Assembly (NCBI GenBank): GCA_049999765.1
Contig: JBNGIQ010008311.1
Span: forward strand, 1 to 58,309
Reading direction: 5' to 3'
Length of the DNA stretch: 58,309 bases
Source of the DNA: Phaeoceros laevis
Taxonomy: Eukaryota; Anthocerotophyta; Anthocerotopsida; Notothyladales
This document shows, in pieces, positions 36,200 to 46,748 of the stretch. The position numbers were made by a program, and so were the translations under genes. Position 1 is the first letter of the stretch. Each line of letters opens with the position of its first letter. The notes under the pieces are model-generated. The model was not told the origin of the DNA. It ran no database searches and worked only from the letters and a program-made list of their open reading frames with translations.

Positions 36200-37802
36200 T
36201 CATGCCCAGAGCTCGTCAATGGTCTTGTATGGACTAGTAGTGTCGTTCACGAAGAACTTGCCGGAGAAGAATCGCCTCTGAAACTTGTACGGATGGACAA
36301 AGTCATGTGGATGAAATGCAGAACAATCTTGAGCAAATTTCGCAGTTCGTGGCTGTAACAACAACATTCATCACCTGCTCGATGGTGGCAATCCGTTTCA
36401 TGTCTTCATCGGGGATGCTCCAGCCGTGCACATCAAGGTTTTCAGTCAGGCGCTCCGGTGTGACGGTTTTGGGCAGGACACTGTGGCCCATCTGCAGGCC
36501 CCAGCGCAGAGTCACTTGCGCTGGTGTCTTGTCAAGATTCTGTGCGATGGCAGTGATCGTGGGATGGCTTAACACTCCCGTCGTCCCGAAGCTGCTGCCA
36601 CTTGAGCCAAGGGGAGCATATGCCTGCGATCAACAGTGTGATTTTCATGAGCCAGGGCTGATCCAGCAAGTGACTTACTAGCCGTCCTACCAGAATCTCG
36701 TTCAGAAAAATCCACTCACAGAGAGGAGAATTTGGTTCGTCTTGCAGAAGGATCGAAGCTTATCCTGCTGCCACATGGGGTGGCATTCCACCTGGTTAAC
36801 TGCTGGCACGATTGTGGCACAAGATAGGACCTTTTGGAGATTTTGGATGCCGAAATTGCTCACGCCAATTGCATTAACCTTTCCTGCTTCCACTAGGGCC
36901 TCCATAGCCTGCCAGGTTGCCTTCAAGTCCAGCTTCTTAAAATCCTGTGGCTGCGGGGAAGGATTGGCGCCTTTTGAGAGTGAAACTGGCCAATGTATCT
37001 GATGAAAACCACAATGAGATCAGAGTGCTGAAATGAGGAAAGACAGCTGCTAAACTTTTGTAAGCTTTTTGACGAGATAGCGAAGCAAAGAGTCTTATTG
37101 TATAACCAGATAGAGGTCCAGCTTGTCCAGCTGCAAGTCTGCCAGAACTCGGTCCACTGCCAAGGGAACTTCTTCTGGAGAAAGCTCAGTTACCCTGCAG
37201 TTCACACCTCTTAGAGAGGATCAATATGTATCGGCACATGGTGAGATTATAAGCACGCGAAGCTGTGGCCGATGCCAGCTGTCCAACTTACCAAAGTTTC
37301 GATGTTACGAAGAGCTCGTCTCGCTTGATTTGTCCAGATTTAAACAACTCCTGAAGTGCGCCTCCGATCTGTCACAACACGAAATTAGGTGTTTCCCTGT
37401 CCAGATGCATTCCCTTCGAATTCTCGAGCTCTCTAGCAGGCGGGCGTTACTGTGGATCAGCAAGAATGGGAATATACATGCAAATCCTACCTCTTTCTGA
37501 TTTCTGTAGACAGTAGCACAATCAAGGTGGCGATATCCAGCCTGCATTTGCGATGAGATTGTCCAAAGCATATTACGGTTCTTGATCTTGCTGCATTCGT
37601 GCATCACAGAAAGATGTCTTGTAGACATCGGCAAGATTCCAGTTGTATCACTATCCTACTTTACCTGAATTGCAGCTTTCACGGTGTTCGCAATTACTCC
37701 AGGATCCGTTTGCCATGTCCCAAGGCCAATTGCTGGAATTTGCGCACCGGTGTTGAGTTCGAAGGACAAGATCTCAGTTTTTCCGGTTGCATTGGCTACC
37801 AT
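36200..37802 (-). CDS. NADPH-dependent aldo-keto reductase (AKR4-like)
   Basis: Seven exons: 37802-37665, 37541-37491, 37368-37292, 37194-37107, 36998-36720, 36623-36375 and 36277-36200, encoding 319 residues, the normal size. The catalytic tetrad is complete: Asp53 and Tyr58 in HLDCATVY, Lys87 in TSKLW, His120 in IHWPVS. The TIM-barrel signatures [24 protein letters not shown] and the cofactor loop [17 protein letters not shown] follow. The last exon ends [18 protein letters not shown], like plant AKR4C enzymes. Such enzymes reduce reactive aldehydes and some ketones with NADPH, usually in cytosol or plastid. The start is the ATG of [12 protein letters not shown]; upstream open frame to 38000 has no family similarity. 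Upstream sequence is involved in a large inverted repeat (37949-38446). Two short spans are odd but not broken: [12 protein letters not shown] and the proline-poor hinge. Confidence 0.95.
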
Positions 37803-37948
37803 CTTGAAGACTACTGCCAAAAAGCATAACGGGAACTTGTTATGTCCATCGCACCCTGGCGGACTGCATTGCATGCTGAGTTTAGAGACAAGACCACAAG
37901 TACTATTGTTCTTGCCAATTTGCAAAATGCCTCGGATCAGCGATGCGA

Positions 37949-38446
37949 GCTTCTTCGAGGCGTAGACGACGAGTTGCTCCTCGAAGTATGAGACGGGCAC
38001 TGGAACGATCCCATTCTAAAATAGCATATGTATGTCATATGCAACCAGGGGTTGTGGATGCCAGCAGCTCGGGAGCTCTTGTAGAAAAGGGAAAGCCTGT
38101 AGCTTGCGGAAAAGCATCTTCACCTAATATTAAAAAAAAAAAAAGCATCTTCACCTGACGTGATTGTCTATTTTCTATGAAAGCATCTCCTCATCACACT
38201 TCGAGGAGCAACTCGTCGTCTACGCCTCGAAGAAGATGCTTTCACAGAAACTAGACATCTACCGTGTGAATCAGGTCAGGTGAAGATGCTTTTTTTTTTT
38301 TGAGTATCAGGTGAAGATGCTTTTCCGCAAGCTACAGGCTTTCGCTTGTCTACAAAAGCTCCCGAGCTGCTGACATCCACAACCCCTAGTTGCATATGCC
38401 ATACATATGCTATTTTAGAATGGGATCATTCCAGCACCCGTCTCTT
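37949..38446. repeat. Rearranged inverted repeat upstream of the reductase
   Basis: Two pairs of inverted arms interlock. Arm X (37949-37987, gcttcttcgaggcgtagacg...) is the reverse complement of X' (38198-38236). Arm A (37990-38125, agacgggcactggaacgatc...) is the reverse complement of A' (38309-38446). A and A' agree at over 90% of sites over about 136 bp. Order is X-A-X'-A', which is not a simple hairpin: X' has moved inside. Both A and A' have an A- or T-tract next to a second copy of the aagcatcttcacct word (38120 and 38281-38310). Confidence 0.88.
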
Positions 38447-39507
38447 GAAGGGCTGTTCACATAACGTCAAGGTGTAGTTGTGAACTATGCCGCACCATCC
38501 GGTGACCGGCCGCACCATCCGGGGCATAAACGAAAGTGGAGAGGGTACACCGAGGTGTAGTTAATTTATAAAAGGTTCACCCAGATCCCATTGTTGTCCG
38601 GGGCCGGGTCCCAAGTCTTTTTCCCAAGTCTTTTTGTATGGGCTTGCACCGGGCAGCCCGTTAAAACCAGCCGGGTTCTAAAACGAGCACCCTTGCGCAA
38701 GAACCGGGGCGGTCTAGTCGCACATGAACATACTCGATGAACATGGCATCCGCGATGAACATACTCTTAAAGTACTCAGAATAATCTTAAAATGGGTAGC
38801 CGTAAAACATTTCATTTTATGTGAACACCCCTCGACGAGTCAGGGTCTCGACCCCACCCAAGAAGCTCTTACAGTATGGGTTCTCTACCAAAGTCGAGCC
38901 TGCTGGCATTGTGCCAGATTCACGAACGTGCACGAGCCTCTCCTAATTGGCCAGTATGTGTAACCGCTGACACTCTGTTGACTGAGCCTAGGTGTGCCAC
39001 GAAAGTGACTGATATCTGCTGAACAGAAACTTATCAGCTGCTACGTCATGCATGCCTCTCGCCGAGAATTCCTTCTAATCTAGGCAGCAGCGTTGGAAGT
39101 AGCAACCTCCCCCTTCTATCTAAGAAAGACGACGAAGATAGTCTGGGAAAGTAGACTACGACCGTAGATGTGACAAATGACCAGCTTATTAGAGATGACC
39201 TGAAAGGCTCATCTGAGGCACTTTGCATTGCCAAACAATGAGGGCGTGACACCCTTCCAATAACCTGTAACAGTGGACCTGTAACATAAGAATTTCTACT
39301 TTTGGCAAACATGTGGAGGAGATTAGTGGTCAATGTGGTTGCAAGCGTTTCGACCAAGAGCAACCTGTTTCCTAATTCGTTGGATAAACCTCTTTTTAGA
39401 CAAGTTAAGGGGCCGGCAAGACATTGAAGGGGAGGGAAAACAGTCCTTAAGGAGGTACACATGGAGCCCCCACAAGATGATTGACGACTCTTAAAACAGC
39501 AAAAGAC
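38447..39507. other. Intergenic region, no gene recognised
   Basis: No family similarity. A 138-codon minus-strand frame at 39046-39462 was examined; it has no motif and is next to the 3' end of the kinase gene. gggctgttcacat at 38451 also occurs at 57215 in the presumed transposon end, a hint of a decayed element. Confidence 0.4.
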
Positions 39508-42149
39508 TCAATAAGGAGGGCAAAAAATGGTGGCAAGCCCCTTCTCCACTGTGACTTCTATGGGTGGTCCATAGATCATCGGATCCTTGCTGCCATCGCC
39601 CAAGGTTCCTTCCCCTCGTGCAAGCACCTCTCCATCGAGGTCAACGTACCCTCCTTTCCCTGTGCCAACCAGTCCCCCAGGTGCTAGCCGAAAGGACTTT
39701 ACCTGAAACCATAATGTCAGATGATCCTGACTAACTTGCACCACAGAATTCATCCGTTAAACTCACTACACTGGAAGCTTACCTTAAGATACTCGACGTA
39801 CTTAGAGTGGATGTGTTTGCCCTTCTTGAAGTCCAGAAGCAGACCCAGAACCTTCCATTTTGGTATGTCTCTGATTACCAACATGTCCAAACACCCATCT
39901 GAAAACTGCAAACAGAGAGGTGAACAAGGTTAGACTGACGCTCACCAGAACCGTGCTGACTAGTTGCTGCAAGTGTGCCCGCGATGCATAGATATCATAC
40001 TTTCGCTAGAGGTGCCGGCTGTACGTCTGCACTTGCCCAAGGCACATTCTGCAACCAGAGCAGCACAAATGACCCATCCATAGTTCGCCATTCAGCACTT
40101 CCATGGGAGGCAAGAGGTGAGTAGCCACTCTTTCGCCAGCTACGATCCTCATCACTAGCCTCAACCGGCTTTAGGAGGCCCCTTTGATCAAGCTCTGAGC
40201 TGTATATCTCACCCGTCCCTTCGGAGCCAGGTGCAGGAACATACGCAAAGCTGCCAACGTACTTCCGCAGGAAAAGAGTTCGGTACAATGCCTGCCCAAA
40301 AGAAGACCATCAGACTCCAAGAACAACTAGGAAGACAAGCAAAGAAGATCTCAAAATGGTTCCTAAGGAATTTTCCATGAGCAAATAAAACTTGCTTGGA
40401 AAACACAAGTACCTGGACATCGAAACGAAGACCACCCATCCACCTAAACTTTTCAGACTCAAAATCAACATCCGGAATAAAGCCTGCAAGTCCACTGAAC
40501 GACACTTTCAGAACTACACATGTCTTAAGGAAAGGAGTTTCTATCGCAGTTGTCAAGCACCCCACCAAGCTATGCTTGTCAACTTTCCCTCACTGCTGGG
40601 ATATAGGCTTAACAGATATGCTCCATATACGACCTCAATTTCTGGAACCAGCACTTCCAATAACCACCCAACCACAGGCCATACTCCCTATGATTGTACT
40701 TTGAAAGCTAGAAGGTTGGAAATATTTTTCAGCTAAAATCATACCCCAACTGATGCCCAGAATACTATGAAATTTTGCCTGTCCTTGAACAACAGTGGCA
40801 ACATCCAACGGCTGTGTGTGCCCTGACAATGTCGTATAGTAGCACATTAGCATCCCAAAAATGGAAGCTGCCGCAGAAAGTTATTCCTCCATAGCGTTTC
40901 ACAGTAGATGCATTTTTTGCAACTTGAGAGCAATTCTTACCTCGGATGATGGCAAATGTTGCATTTGCAGCGTCAGATGATTCCCCTGCAAGCTCGAGAA
41001 TAGACTTAGCCATGCCATTTCCTGAACCTGTTGACGGGGGGCTTCCCACAATGTGAGTACTGGTGACCGAAAAAAAGTGCTTTCCATGAAGGATGAACGC
41101 CCAATGAGCTTCTAGCCCGTACAGGCAAGCCATAGACCTGAGTTCAGATTATCCTCTAATTGAAACTATGTACCTGCAGGTATTACCCCGATAGGCAGTT
41201 TGATAGCCCGCTCCCAATCTGCTCTCTCCAGTAGGCCATTTAGAACCTGTAATGCAGAATCAAGTTCGATATTGGCAAAGCTATACATAATTCACGGCTT
41301 GGACATACTCTTAAGCTGCCAGTACGGCACCTGGACTCCGTGGAGGACTTTGCATTTACTGTGTTGGGCTATTCCTACGGACGGTGGTGTACTCACCTCG
41401 ACTAGCACCCCATCACCGCTGACACAGACCACTCCATCATAATGTGAGATGTCTAGGGACTTGGCAAGGTCATTGGCATGGTGTTGAAACTGTGTTTCTG
41501 TGCAGTAACAAGTTGAACCTCAATACTACGGAACCACCAAGACATACAAACATGCTTGTAATGAGTATAACAAGGGCAGAATTGCTTGCAGGACGAGGTC
41601 AACACAAAGCATGAACATGCAACCTCTCATGACTACCGAAATGCCCGCAGCTCTGAATAATGGCTCCACAGTCTTGAAGAAGACATTCTTGGCTTCGCCC
41701 GTCCCACCGAAGGGGTTTACAAAAACAAATAGGCGCTTAGGTCTTGGTTTCTCTGATAAGCGACACAACCATCAGCTAGGATTTGCACATGCATTTTCTT
41801 TGCCTCCGCTTCTCAGATCCTCGCCACAGGAATAGTTACCCGAGCTGTCAAGACACCGTTGGATGGCCTGAAACCAGGTTTGGTGCGCATTTTGATCACG
41901 GAATGCGAAGACAACATCCTTAAGTACTCTCTGAGATCCTCCACATCCGCCGCTAGCACAGCCAGAGCTTGCGAATTGAAAGGTGTGCAAAGAGATGGTT
42001 CCATCGCCCCTAGTGATACCCAACAACTCATCTTGCACCACAACACTTCCAGACTTCCCACCAGTCCAATGCAACACACCCGAGTGAGAAAGAGATGCTA
42101 CTGAGGTGACACCATCAACAAGAATGTGCTCCTTGAGTGCGTCAGCCAT
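39508..42149 (-). CDS. SPHK: Sphingosine (long-chain base) kinase, plant SPHK type
   Basis: Ten exons: 42149-41840, 41752-41624, 41497-41397, 41246-41174, 41027-40941, 40822-40745, 40483-40413, 40291-40001, 39905-39783 and 39702-39508, giving 485 residues. The diacylglycerol-kinase catalytic domain begins at RPKRLFVFVNPFGGTG (107-122) and has the nucleotide-binding loop VCVSGDGVLVE (171-180, SGDG 173-176), then GVIPAGSGNGMAKS and ESEKFRWMGGLRFD. The C-terminal half has the conserved FSDGCLDMLVIRDIPKW and VDLDGEVLARGEG. The N-terminal region is the plant-type extension before the kinase fold. The enzyme phosphorylates sphingosine, phytosphingosine and related bases with ATP; in plants this gives signals for guard-cell and stress responses. 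All introns are short. It is divergent from the BORCS5-like gene (start 42816), so the 666-bp gap may be a shared promoter. Confidence 0.96.
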
Positions 42150-42815
42150 GGTAGCCCTATTTTCCTGCTAACACCCAGTCGTACAAGAACACCTGAGTCC
42201 CAATATCTGCACTGTTGTTTGCTTATTCCACTCCTGCGGCGCATCAGGGGAAAGAAGATCCGAACTGATCTGTTGCCTGAAGAAGCTGTGTCCTGAATTC
42301 TTCTCACCAGTAGAGGAGTTTCTGTTGATCTAACAAAGCAATTCAGACCAGTTGATGTATCATTGTCTTCACAACCATTGCAAAATTCTGTCGCGCATCA
42401 TGAGCAAGAGGAGGGCGTGGACTCGACATCCGAGAAGCCACTGAACCCAGTACTCCAAGCTGAGCACGTCTGACGTGCTCAACTTCTGGAACAAATCTGC
42501 TCGGAAGGAGAGGTTGACCACTGGGCGCATGCTCATCCAGCCACAGGACCCGTAATTAGGAATGGCCTGCCAGCTCGGCGGAGGAAGCCAATTCGGGAGA
42601 AGGCGGGCGGCGAAAAACTGGAGGGAGGATCTGCGCTGGAGGAGAGAGATTGGATGGTAATTGGATTTCACAAGTTGCGTCGACAGTGGTTAACATGGCA
42701 CACCACCAGTTGCGGAGCATGGAGGAGCGAGCTTGAGCTCTGAGTATGGCCACAATGATGACTGCTGCACACGCTACAGACGTGGAAAGCCCGTCCAATT
42801 AACCAGGCGGGCACC

Positions 42816-44000
42816 ATGGGCGCTGGGGACTCCAGTCTTCTGGCATATCAAGTCTGATTTCTTTCCTTCAAGTCATCGCTTTCAAGATTTGATGCTGTGT
42901 TTGGGAGCAAAATTGTGCCTTTATCATGCCTGCCTTTCTTCCTAACAGGAATTCAAAGTGGATTCAGGTGCCCGTGGACGAGGTGACAACGGTGGGAGCG
43001 AGGGACTCGGCAACCTCTCCGGACCCATGCCTGATAGCACTCAAGCAGCTAGTTCTTGTAAGGGTGCTTACCACTCCTGCTTTTGAATCTTCTGACCTCT
43101 CATGCTGGGTGTTATGTGTTAAGTATCTGAGTTCCAATGTTCCTTGCTCAATGGCAGACACAACCCCTAATAAGCCCGCAGTTAGCAGACATCAGTCTGA
43201 AAGACATGCTTCTCCGCAAATCATCTTCCTCCTCCTCGAGCAAGAACAATGGTTTGTCTCTTTGTTCTTAGAGGCTAAAAGTTCAAATGGTGTAACATCC
43301 TTGACATGTGTGGTGCATACTGGATCATTGGGTCCGGTATCATCGTCCCATCTGTGTTGATTACAGGTGGTTGGGATGGGGACGGAAGACGTGTAGGCTA
43401 ATTGTCCAATTGCCAACTGTACCAGGAGCTCTGGATTTACATTTGTACCAGCTCTTTGAGCAATGGCAGGAGACAGCTGCAACAAGAGTATGCGAAACCC
43501 AGGTTGAGCACTACTCTCTCTGCTCCTAGCTGCTGGTCAACTTTGGTTGGTGAAAGTGGTTATTGACAGCAGATGAAAGCTCCAGAGGGGAATAGAGGGC
43601 GAGATAGAAGGGGTGGAAGCTCTTGAGCTGAAGCTCTTGCAACGATTGAATTTCGCTTCCTCAGTCATCAAGTCCACCGCCGTGCACCTCCAAGATGGTA
43701 AGTATGCCTGTGACACACACAGCCTTCCGCTTCAACGTGGAAAATTGCTCACGAGATGTGCACAATATCTGAACTGCTGCAGTTTATCCGCTGCGATTTG
43801 AGGTGGCACAGATGCAACGAAATTTGCAAGCTACTATCCAAAGCTATAACGGCCTTTGTGCCAAGATTGAAAAGCTCGAGTTTTCACTGTTGAAGGACAG
43901 GCCAAGGCGGATATCCCTCCTGGGGGATTCACGACTGGCTGTAAGCGCTCCAAAAAAAGTCGAAGCCTCACAACCGCCATCGGCTTCATCTTCGTATTAG
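42816..44000 (+). CDS. BORCS5: BORCS5-like lysosome/vacuole-associated coiled-coil protein
   Basis: Six exons: 42816-42851, 42959-43057, 43158-43251, 43426-43502, 43586-43697 and 43783-44000, giving 211 residues in a single frame. The first exon encodes MGAGDSS, an N-myristoylation-type start as in BORCS5. Then come the short motif TQPLISPQLADISLKDMLLRK, a Ser tract, and a helical domain (LDLHLYQLFEQWQETAATRV, ALELKLLQRLNF, EVAQMQRNLQATIQSYNGLCAKIEKL) with strong coiled-coil character. Length, start and order match plant proteins related to human BORCS5, a subunit of BORC that recruits Arl8 to lysosomes and controls their movement. The exon 2 acceptor is uncertain: 42959 and 42968 both keep frame, and a third strong AG at 42948 breaks it. 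The family assignment rests on remembered plant homologues and is probable, not certain. No lesion seen. Confidence 0.7.
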
Positions 44001-44335
44001 AACGTCGAGCCTTGTGCAGATTGATAGTGCGCCACAGCCCTCGAAGGAGCTGCACTACTGGTGGCGACTGTCCTGCCTAACAGGGTTAGTGGGTCGTAGG
44101 TTTAAGGGGGCTTTTAGAGGGCTGATTAAAATAAAAGTGATCAAACTTCCCGCAGCCTCGTGTACCTTGAAGGAAGCCAGCAATTGGGTGCATTTGGAAT
44201 CTTGTATGCTGGATTAGCACGGCGCTGGCACACCTGCCCTGTGGGCCTGTACCTGCTGCGCTGAGGGAGAGGGCCACCACATTCTGAGGCCCCTCCTAGT
44301 CGCAAGCTTCGCAGGGGTGGGCGCTCGAAGCTGAG

Positions 44336-44506
44336 ATGGGCATCATCCGGAGCACTTTTTCCTTCACGCTGGGGACGCTCCTGGGCATCTACGTTGCGCA
44401 GAACTACAAGGTTCCCAACATCAAGGCTCTGGTTGACACGGGAATTGTTATTGCGCGGCACTTAGAGGAGAATTACCGCAAGCCTCAGAAGCGCAATGAT
44501 GAGTGA
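44336..44506 (+). CDS. STMP1: STMP1/DUF4535 mitochondrial micropeptide
   Basis: An uninterrupted 57-codon frame (56 residues) that begins MGIIRSTFSFTLGTLLGIYV and has the invariant AQNYKVPNI motif, followed by KALVDTGIVIARHLEENYRK and a polar end. This pattern (short hydrophobic helix with FTLG..LG.Y, then AQNY.VPN) is diagnostic of the DUF4535 family, which includes the vertebrate short transmembrane mitochondrial protein 1. The human protein sits in the inner mitochondrial membrane and affects respiratory chain assembly; the function in plants is unknown to me. One helix at residues 5-20 is expected to cross the membrane. It lies 335 bp after the BORCS5-like stop on the same strand. The frame is too short for most gene predictors. 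No intron is visible. Confidence 0.9.
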   Translation: MGIIRSTFSFTLGTLLGIYVAQNYKVPNIKALVDTGIVIARHLEENYRKPQKRNDE

Positions 44507-45001
44507 ACTGCGCCGTTGCTCATCGACTGTATCTGGGTTGTGCTGGTTTGTGCGCTGGCGGTTGCCTTGTGTGTCGAGATGGGGCCTTCCAGGAATGATC
44601 TGGGCATGCGATCGTAACTGACAGCTCCCGGGCCAGGGTATGCAACCTGCAAGTGCCTTCTCTGCTTCTCGGCATTCATGTCTGCTAATGTTTCTCAGAG
44701 AATCTCACTCTCGCTTATCTACGTTGTTGGCCCTCATGTGGCGCGTCCAGCAGTCTAGCATTCGCAGGCTGCGCTTGTCGCATACAATGGGTCTAGCTTG
44801 TGGAGTAGGTTTTTTGGAAGAGCTTGAGAGTCGAGATGCAACGTCCTGGAGGTTTAGTTCGTCAGTAGCTCTCAGAGAGCCGGGAGGGTTGGCGCGTCCT
44901 GCTTGGCTTCGGCATTTCCCCGTGCTCTGGTAGGAAGCAGTAGACGCGTTTGCTGGAGTTCTAGGGACGCTGTACTCCACAGGTTTAATTTCAGGTGTTA
45001 G
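44507..45001. other. Intergenic region between STMP1 and the kinase fragment
   Basis: Probably STMP1 3' UTR at the left. Open frames on both strands in 44640-45000 have no family similarity. Confidence 0.4.
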
Positions 45002-45240
45002 ATGGACATGGAGGGGTGGCCATTTGAGAGCACCTGGGGTCTGAGGAGGATTCCCGAGTTGACAGCTCGATACGAGGTCCTCAAGAGAATCGGAGGAGGG
45101 AACTACGGGGATGTCTTTCAGGGACGTCGGAGGAAGGATAATCTGATTGTGGCCTTGAAGGAAATTCACGACATGCAGTGTTCCAAGAGGGAATTGGATG
45201 CGCTTCGAAGGCTTGATAACCCTAATACCGTCTGTCGACG
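45002..45240 (+). pseudogene. Truncated CDKF-like protein kinase N-lobe
   Basis: The plus-strand frame from 45002 encodes MDMEGWPFESTW...ELTARYEVLKRIGGGNYGDVFQGRRRKDNLIVALKEIHDMQCSKRELDALRRL and then loses similarity at NPNTV (about 45233). The glycine loop (RIGGGNYGDV), ATP-binding lysine (VALKEI) and alpha-C region are well preserved. The arrangement of Trp-containing leader, E...ARYEV and ALKEIHD.Q...RE.DAL is that of plant CDKF;1, the kinase that activates CDK-activating kinases. The rest of the kinase, including HRD and DFG, is not found in the next 2 kb. A cryptic exon with normal splicing to a distant part cannot be excluded, but a broken copy is simpler. Confidence 0.65.
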
Positions 45241-45533
45241 ACTGTGTCGACTTGGTCTCTCTTGCAAGCCCAAGTGTTCCGGCCAGCAGGAAAACTGTAC
45301 CGACCGGCCGACCGTTGTGCATAAAGAACACTAATCATAAAGTTTGAAAGCACCTGCTGGCTCGGCTGGCAAAGCTCCTGAGTGCGTAATAGGTGACGGG
45401 CAAAACTGAACTTTCCGATGAAGGTAAAGAGCACACACGGCATTCCCTTTGATGAGGTCCGTTCATTTAGTCAAGATGACATAGATTGCTGCCTGCTTTT
45501 GCACACGCTTCTGAATGCAAACTCTAACCTTTT

Positions 45534-46442
45534 GCCTGGGAATTTCGATACGAGTGGCGTGTCCACGGCTTGTTTGGGGTCACAAACGCGTGGAACAAGG
45601 AAGCAGGAACAAGGAGGCCTCCTACTGACCCATTGCCAGGATCTGAAGAGGAGATGATTGCCATATGTCAGCTTTTCAACACAGCAAACCCCGGTGGCAG
45701 CGGCTATCAGGTTCACAAGCTGCTGCAGGAGGAAGCGCACGGTACCGGGTTTTTGGACTGGACCGTCACCAAGCCTTGTGCCGTGGAACCTCACAGCCAA
45801 GGCTTCATCCATATTGCAGCACACGCCCGGGTGGACGAAATCTACCCGAGAGGGACTCTCCTGCTAACAGGTACCGGCAGAGGCAGCAAGCTTAAGGTGA
45901 GCTCAGCTGCAGCTCCTGGTTCGCGGCCGCGTCCATCCGCATCCACATCTGCGCAACCGTCCTCTGCCATGAGCTCACTCCTTTCCGAGGCCACCATTTC
46001 CAGGTTGAGGGCCGTGGTAGAGGAAGACGCTGAGTTCGTGAGAGCTCCGGCGGCCGCGGATGGGTCTGCAGGGCTTCTGCCATCCCACTGGATTCTCAGC
46101 TCCGGCAACCGCTGGTCTGCTTACATGGTGGTACTCAGCGCTTGCAACTCTGCCACCGGACAAGTTAAAACATACGGGACAGTGAACCTCAGCCGTGCGT
46201 TCTTGTTCCGTGGCATTCCCTGCTCCGTTGTCGCCCTATGGCCCGTGGAAGACAGCAGCACCGTGCACCTCATGACGCGCTTTTATAAGGGGATGAAACA
46301 GGGTCAGGATATGTCGTCCGCGCTGCGTTCCGCAATGGTTAGCATGTTGGACGACGGGTACAAGCCGCACCAGCTGGCCGCCTTCATCGTCAGTGGCTTT
46401 CCTGCAGTCTGTCTGCCACAACAAATCCGCGTTGCCGCATAG
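45534..46442 (+). CDS. CHAT-domain (caspase-like fold) protein, N-terminus missing
   Basis: Open frame of about 300 codons ending TAG at 46440-46442; a stop at about 45531 closes it on the left, and no ATG fits the family start, so earlier exons must be lost or unrecognised. It reads PLPGSEEEMIAICQLF, then FIHIAAHA with the expected catalytic His (usual form LH.ATHG), an Ala/Pro/Ser-rich insert, VVLSACNSATGQ with the expected catalytic Cys (usual form LSAC.TG.G), and a C-terminal part (LSRAFLFRGIPCSVVALWPVEDSSTVHLMTRFY) that is the standard CHAT ending. CHAT domains are clan CD cysteine peptidase-like folds found with TPR or other repeats; their plant role is poorly known. Whether the upstream CDKF fragment belongs to the same transcript is unclear. 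Could be a functional short gene or the last exon of a decayed one. Confidence 0.65.
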   Translation, partial: AWEFRYEWRVHGLFGVTNAWNKEAGTRRPPTDPLPGSEEEMIAICQLFNTANPGGSGYQVHKLLQEEAHGTGFLDWTVTKPCAVEPHSQGFIHIAAHARVDEIYPRGTLLLTGTGRGSKLKVSSAAAPGSRPRPSASTSAQPSSAMSSLLSEATISRLRAVVEEDAEFVRAPAAADGSAGLLPSHWILSSGNRWSAYMVVLSACNSATGQVKTYGTVNLSRAFLFRGIPCSVVALWPVEDSSTVHLMTRFYKGMKQGQDMSSALRSAMVSMLDDGYKPHQLAAFIVSGFPAVCLPQQIRVAA

Positions 46443-46748
46443 GTTTAAGGCTGTGTGGGGTTCTTCCCCTGATACTGCCCCAGTTTGCATAATAACTGGT
46501 CGTTTTGTAGCCCGAACCCGCTGTTCCCTGCTACCGAATCAGTAGATTGTGCAGTCGGATTTTGAACGATGAGTTTGGGCAGTACATGTGCGTAAGGCTG
46601 CACAAGTCCATCGCCAGGTGCCTTGTGCTCCCACCTTATCAGCCTGAGCACTACTCTCTTCGATAACATACCTTAATCTATAGAGGTACTTCTTTTAGCC
46701 CAGCACTTTGTAGAGTGAGTGGAGTGGCTGCCCCTAGTTTCGATTCCA

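Noticed and set aside
36303-36375. Extension of reductase exon 6 to the stop at 36303
   Set aside because: The frame after IATIEQ loses similarity, while a GTGATG donor and an exon at 36277-36200 restore the conserved C-terminus.
39046-39462. 138-codon minus-strand ORF downstream of sphingosine kinase
   Set aside because: No motif, no splice partner, composition unlike neighbouring coding exons; probably chance within the 3' flank.
44705-45331. 208-codon minus-strand ORF
   Set aside because: It is the antisense shadow of the CDKF-like fragment and flank; the plus strand carries the recognisable kinase motifs.
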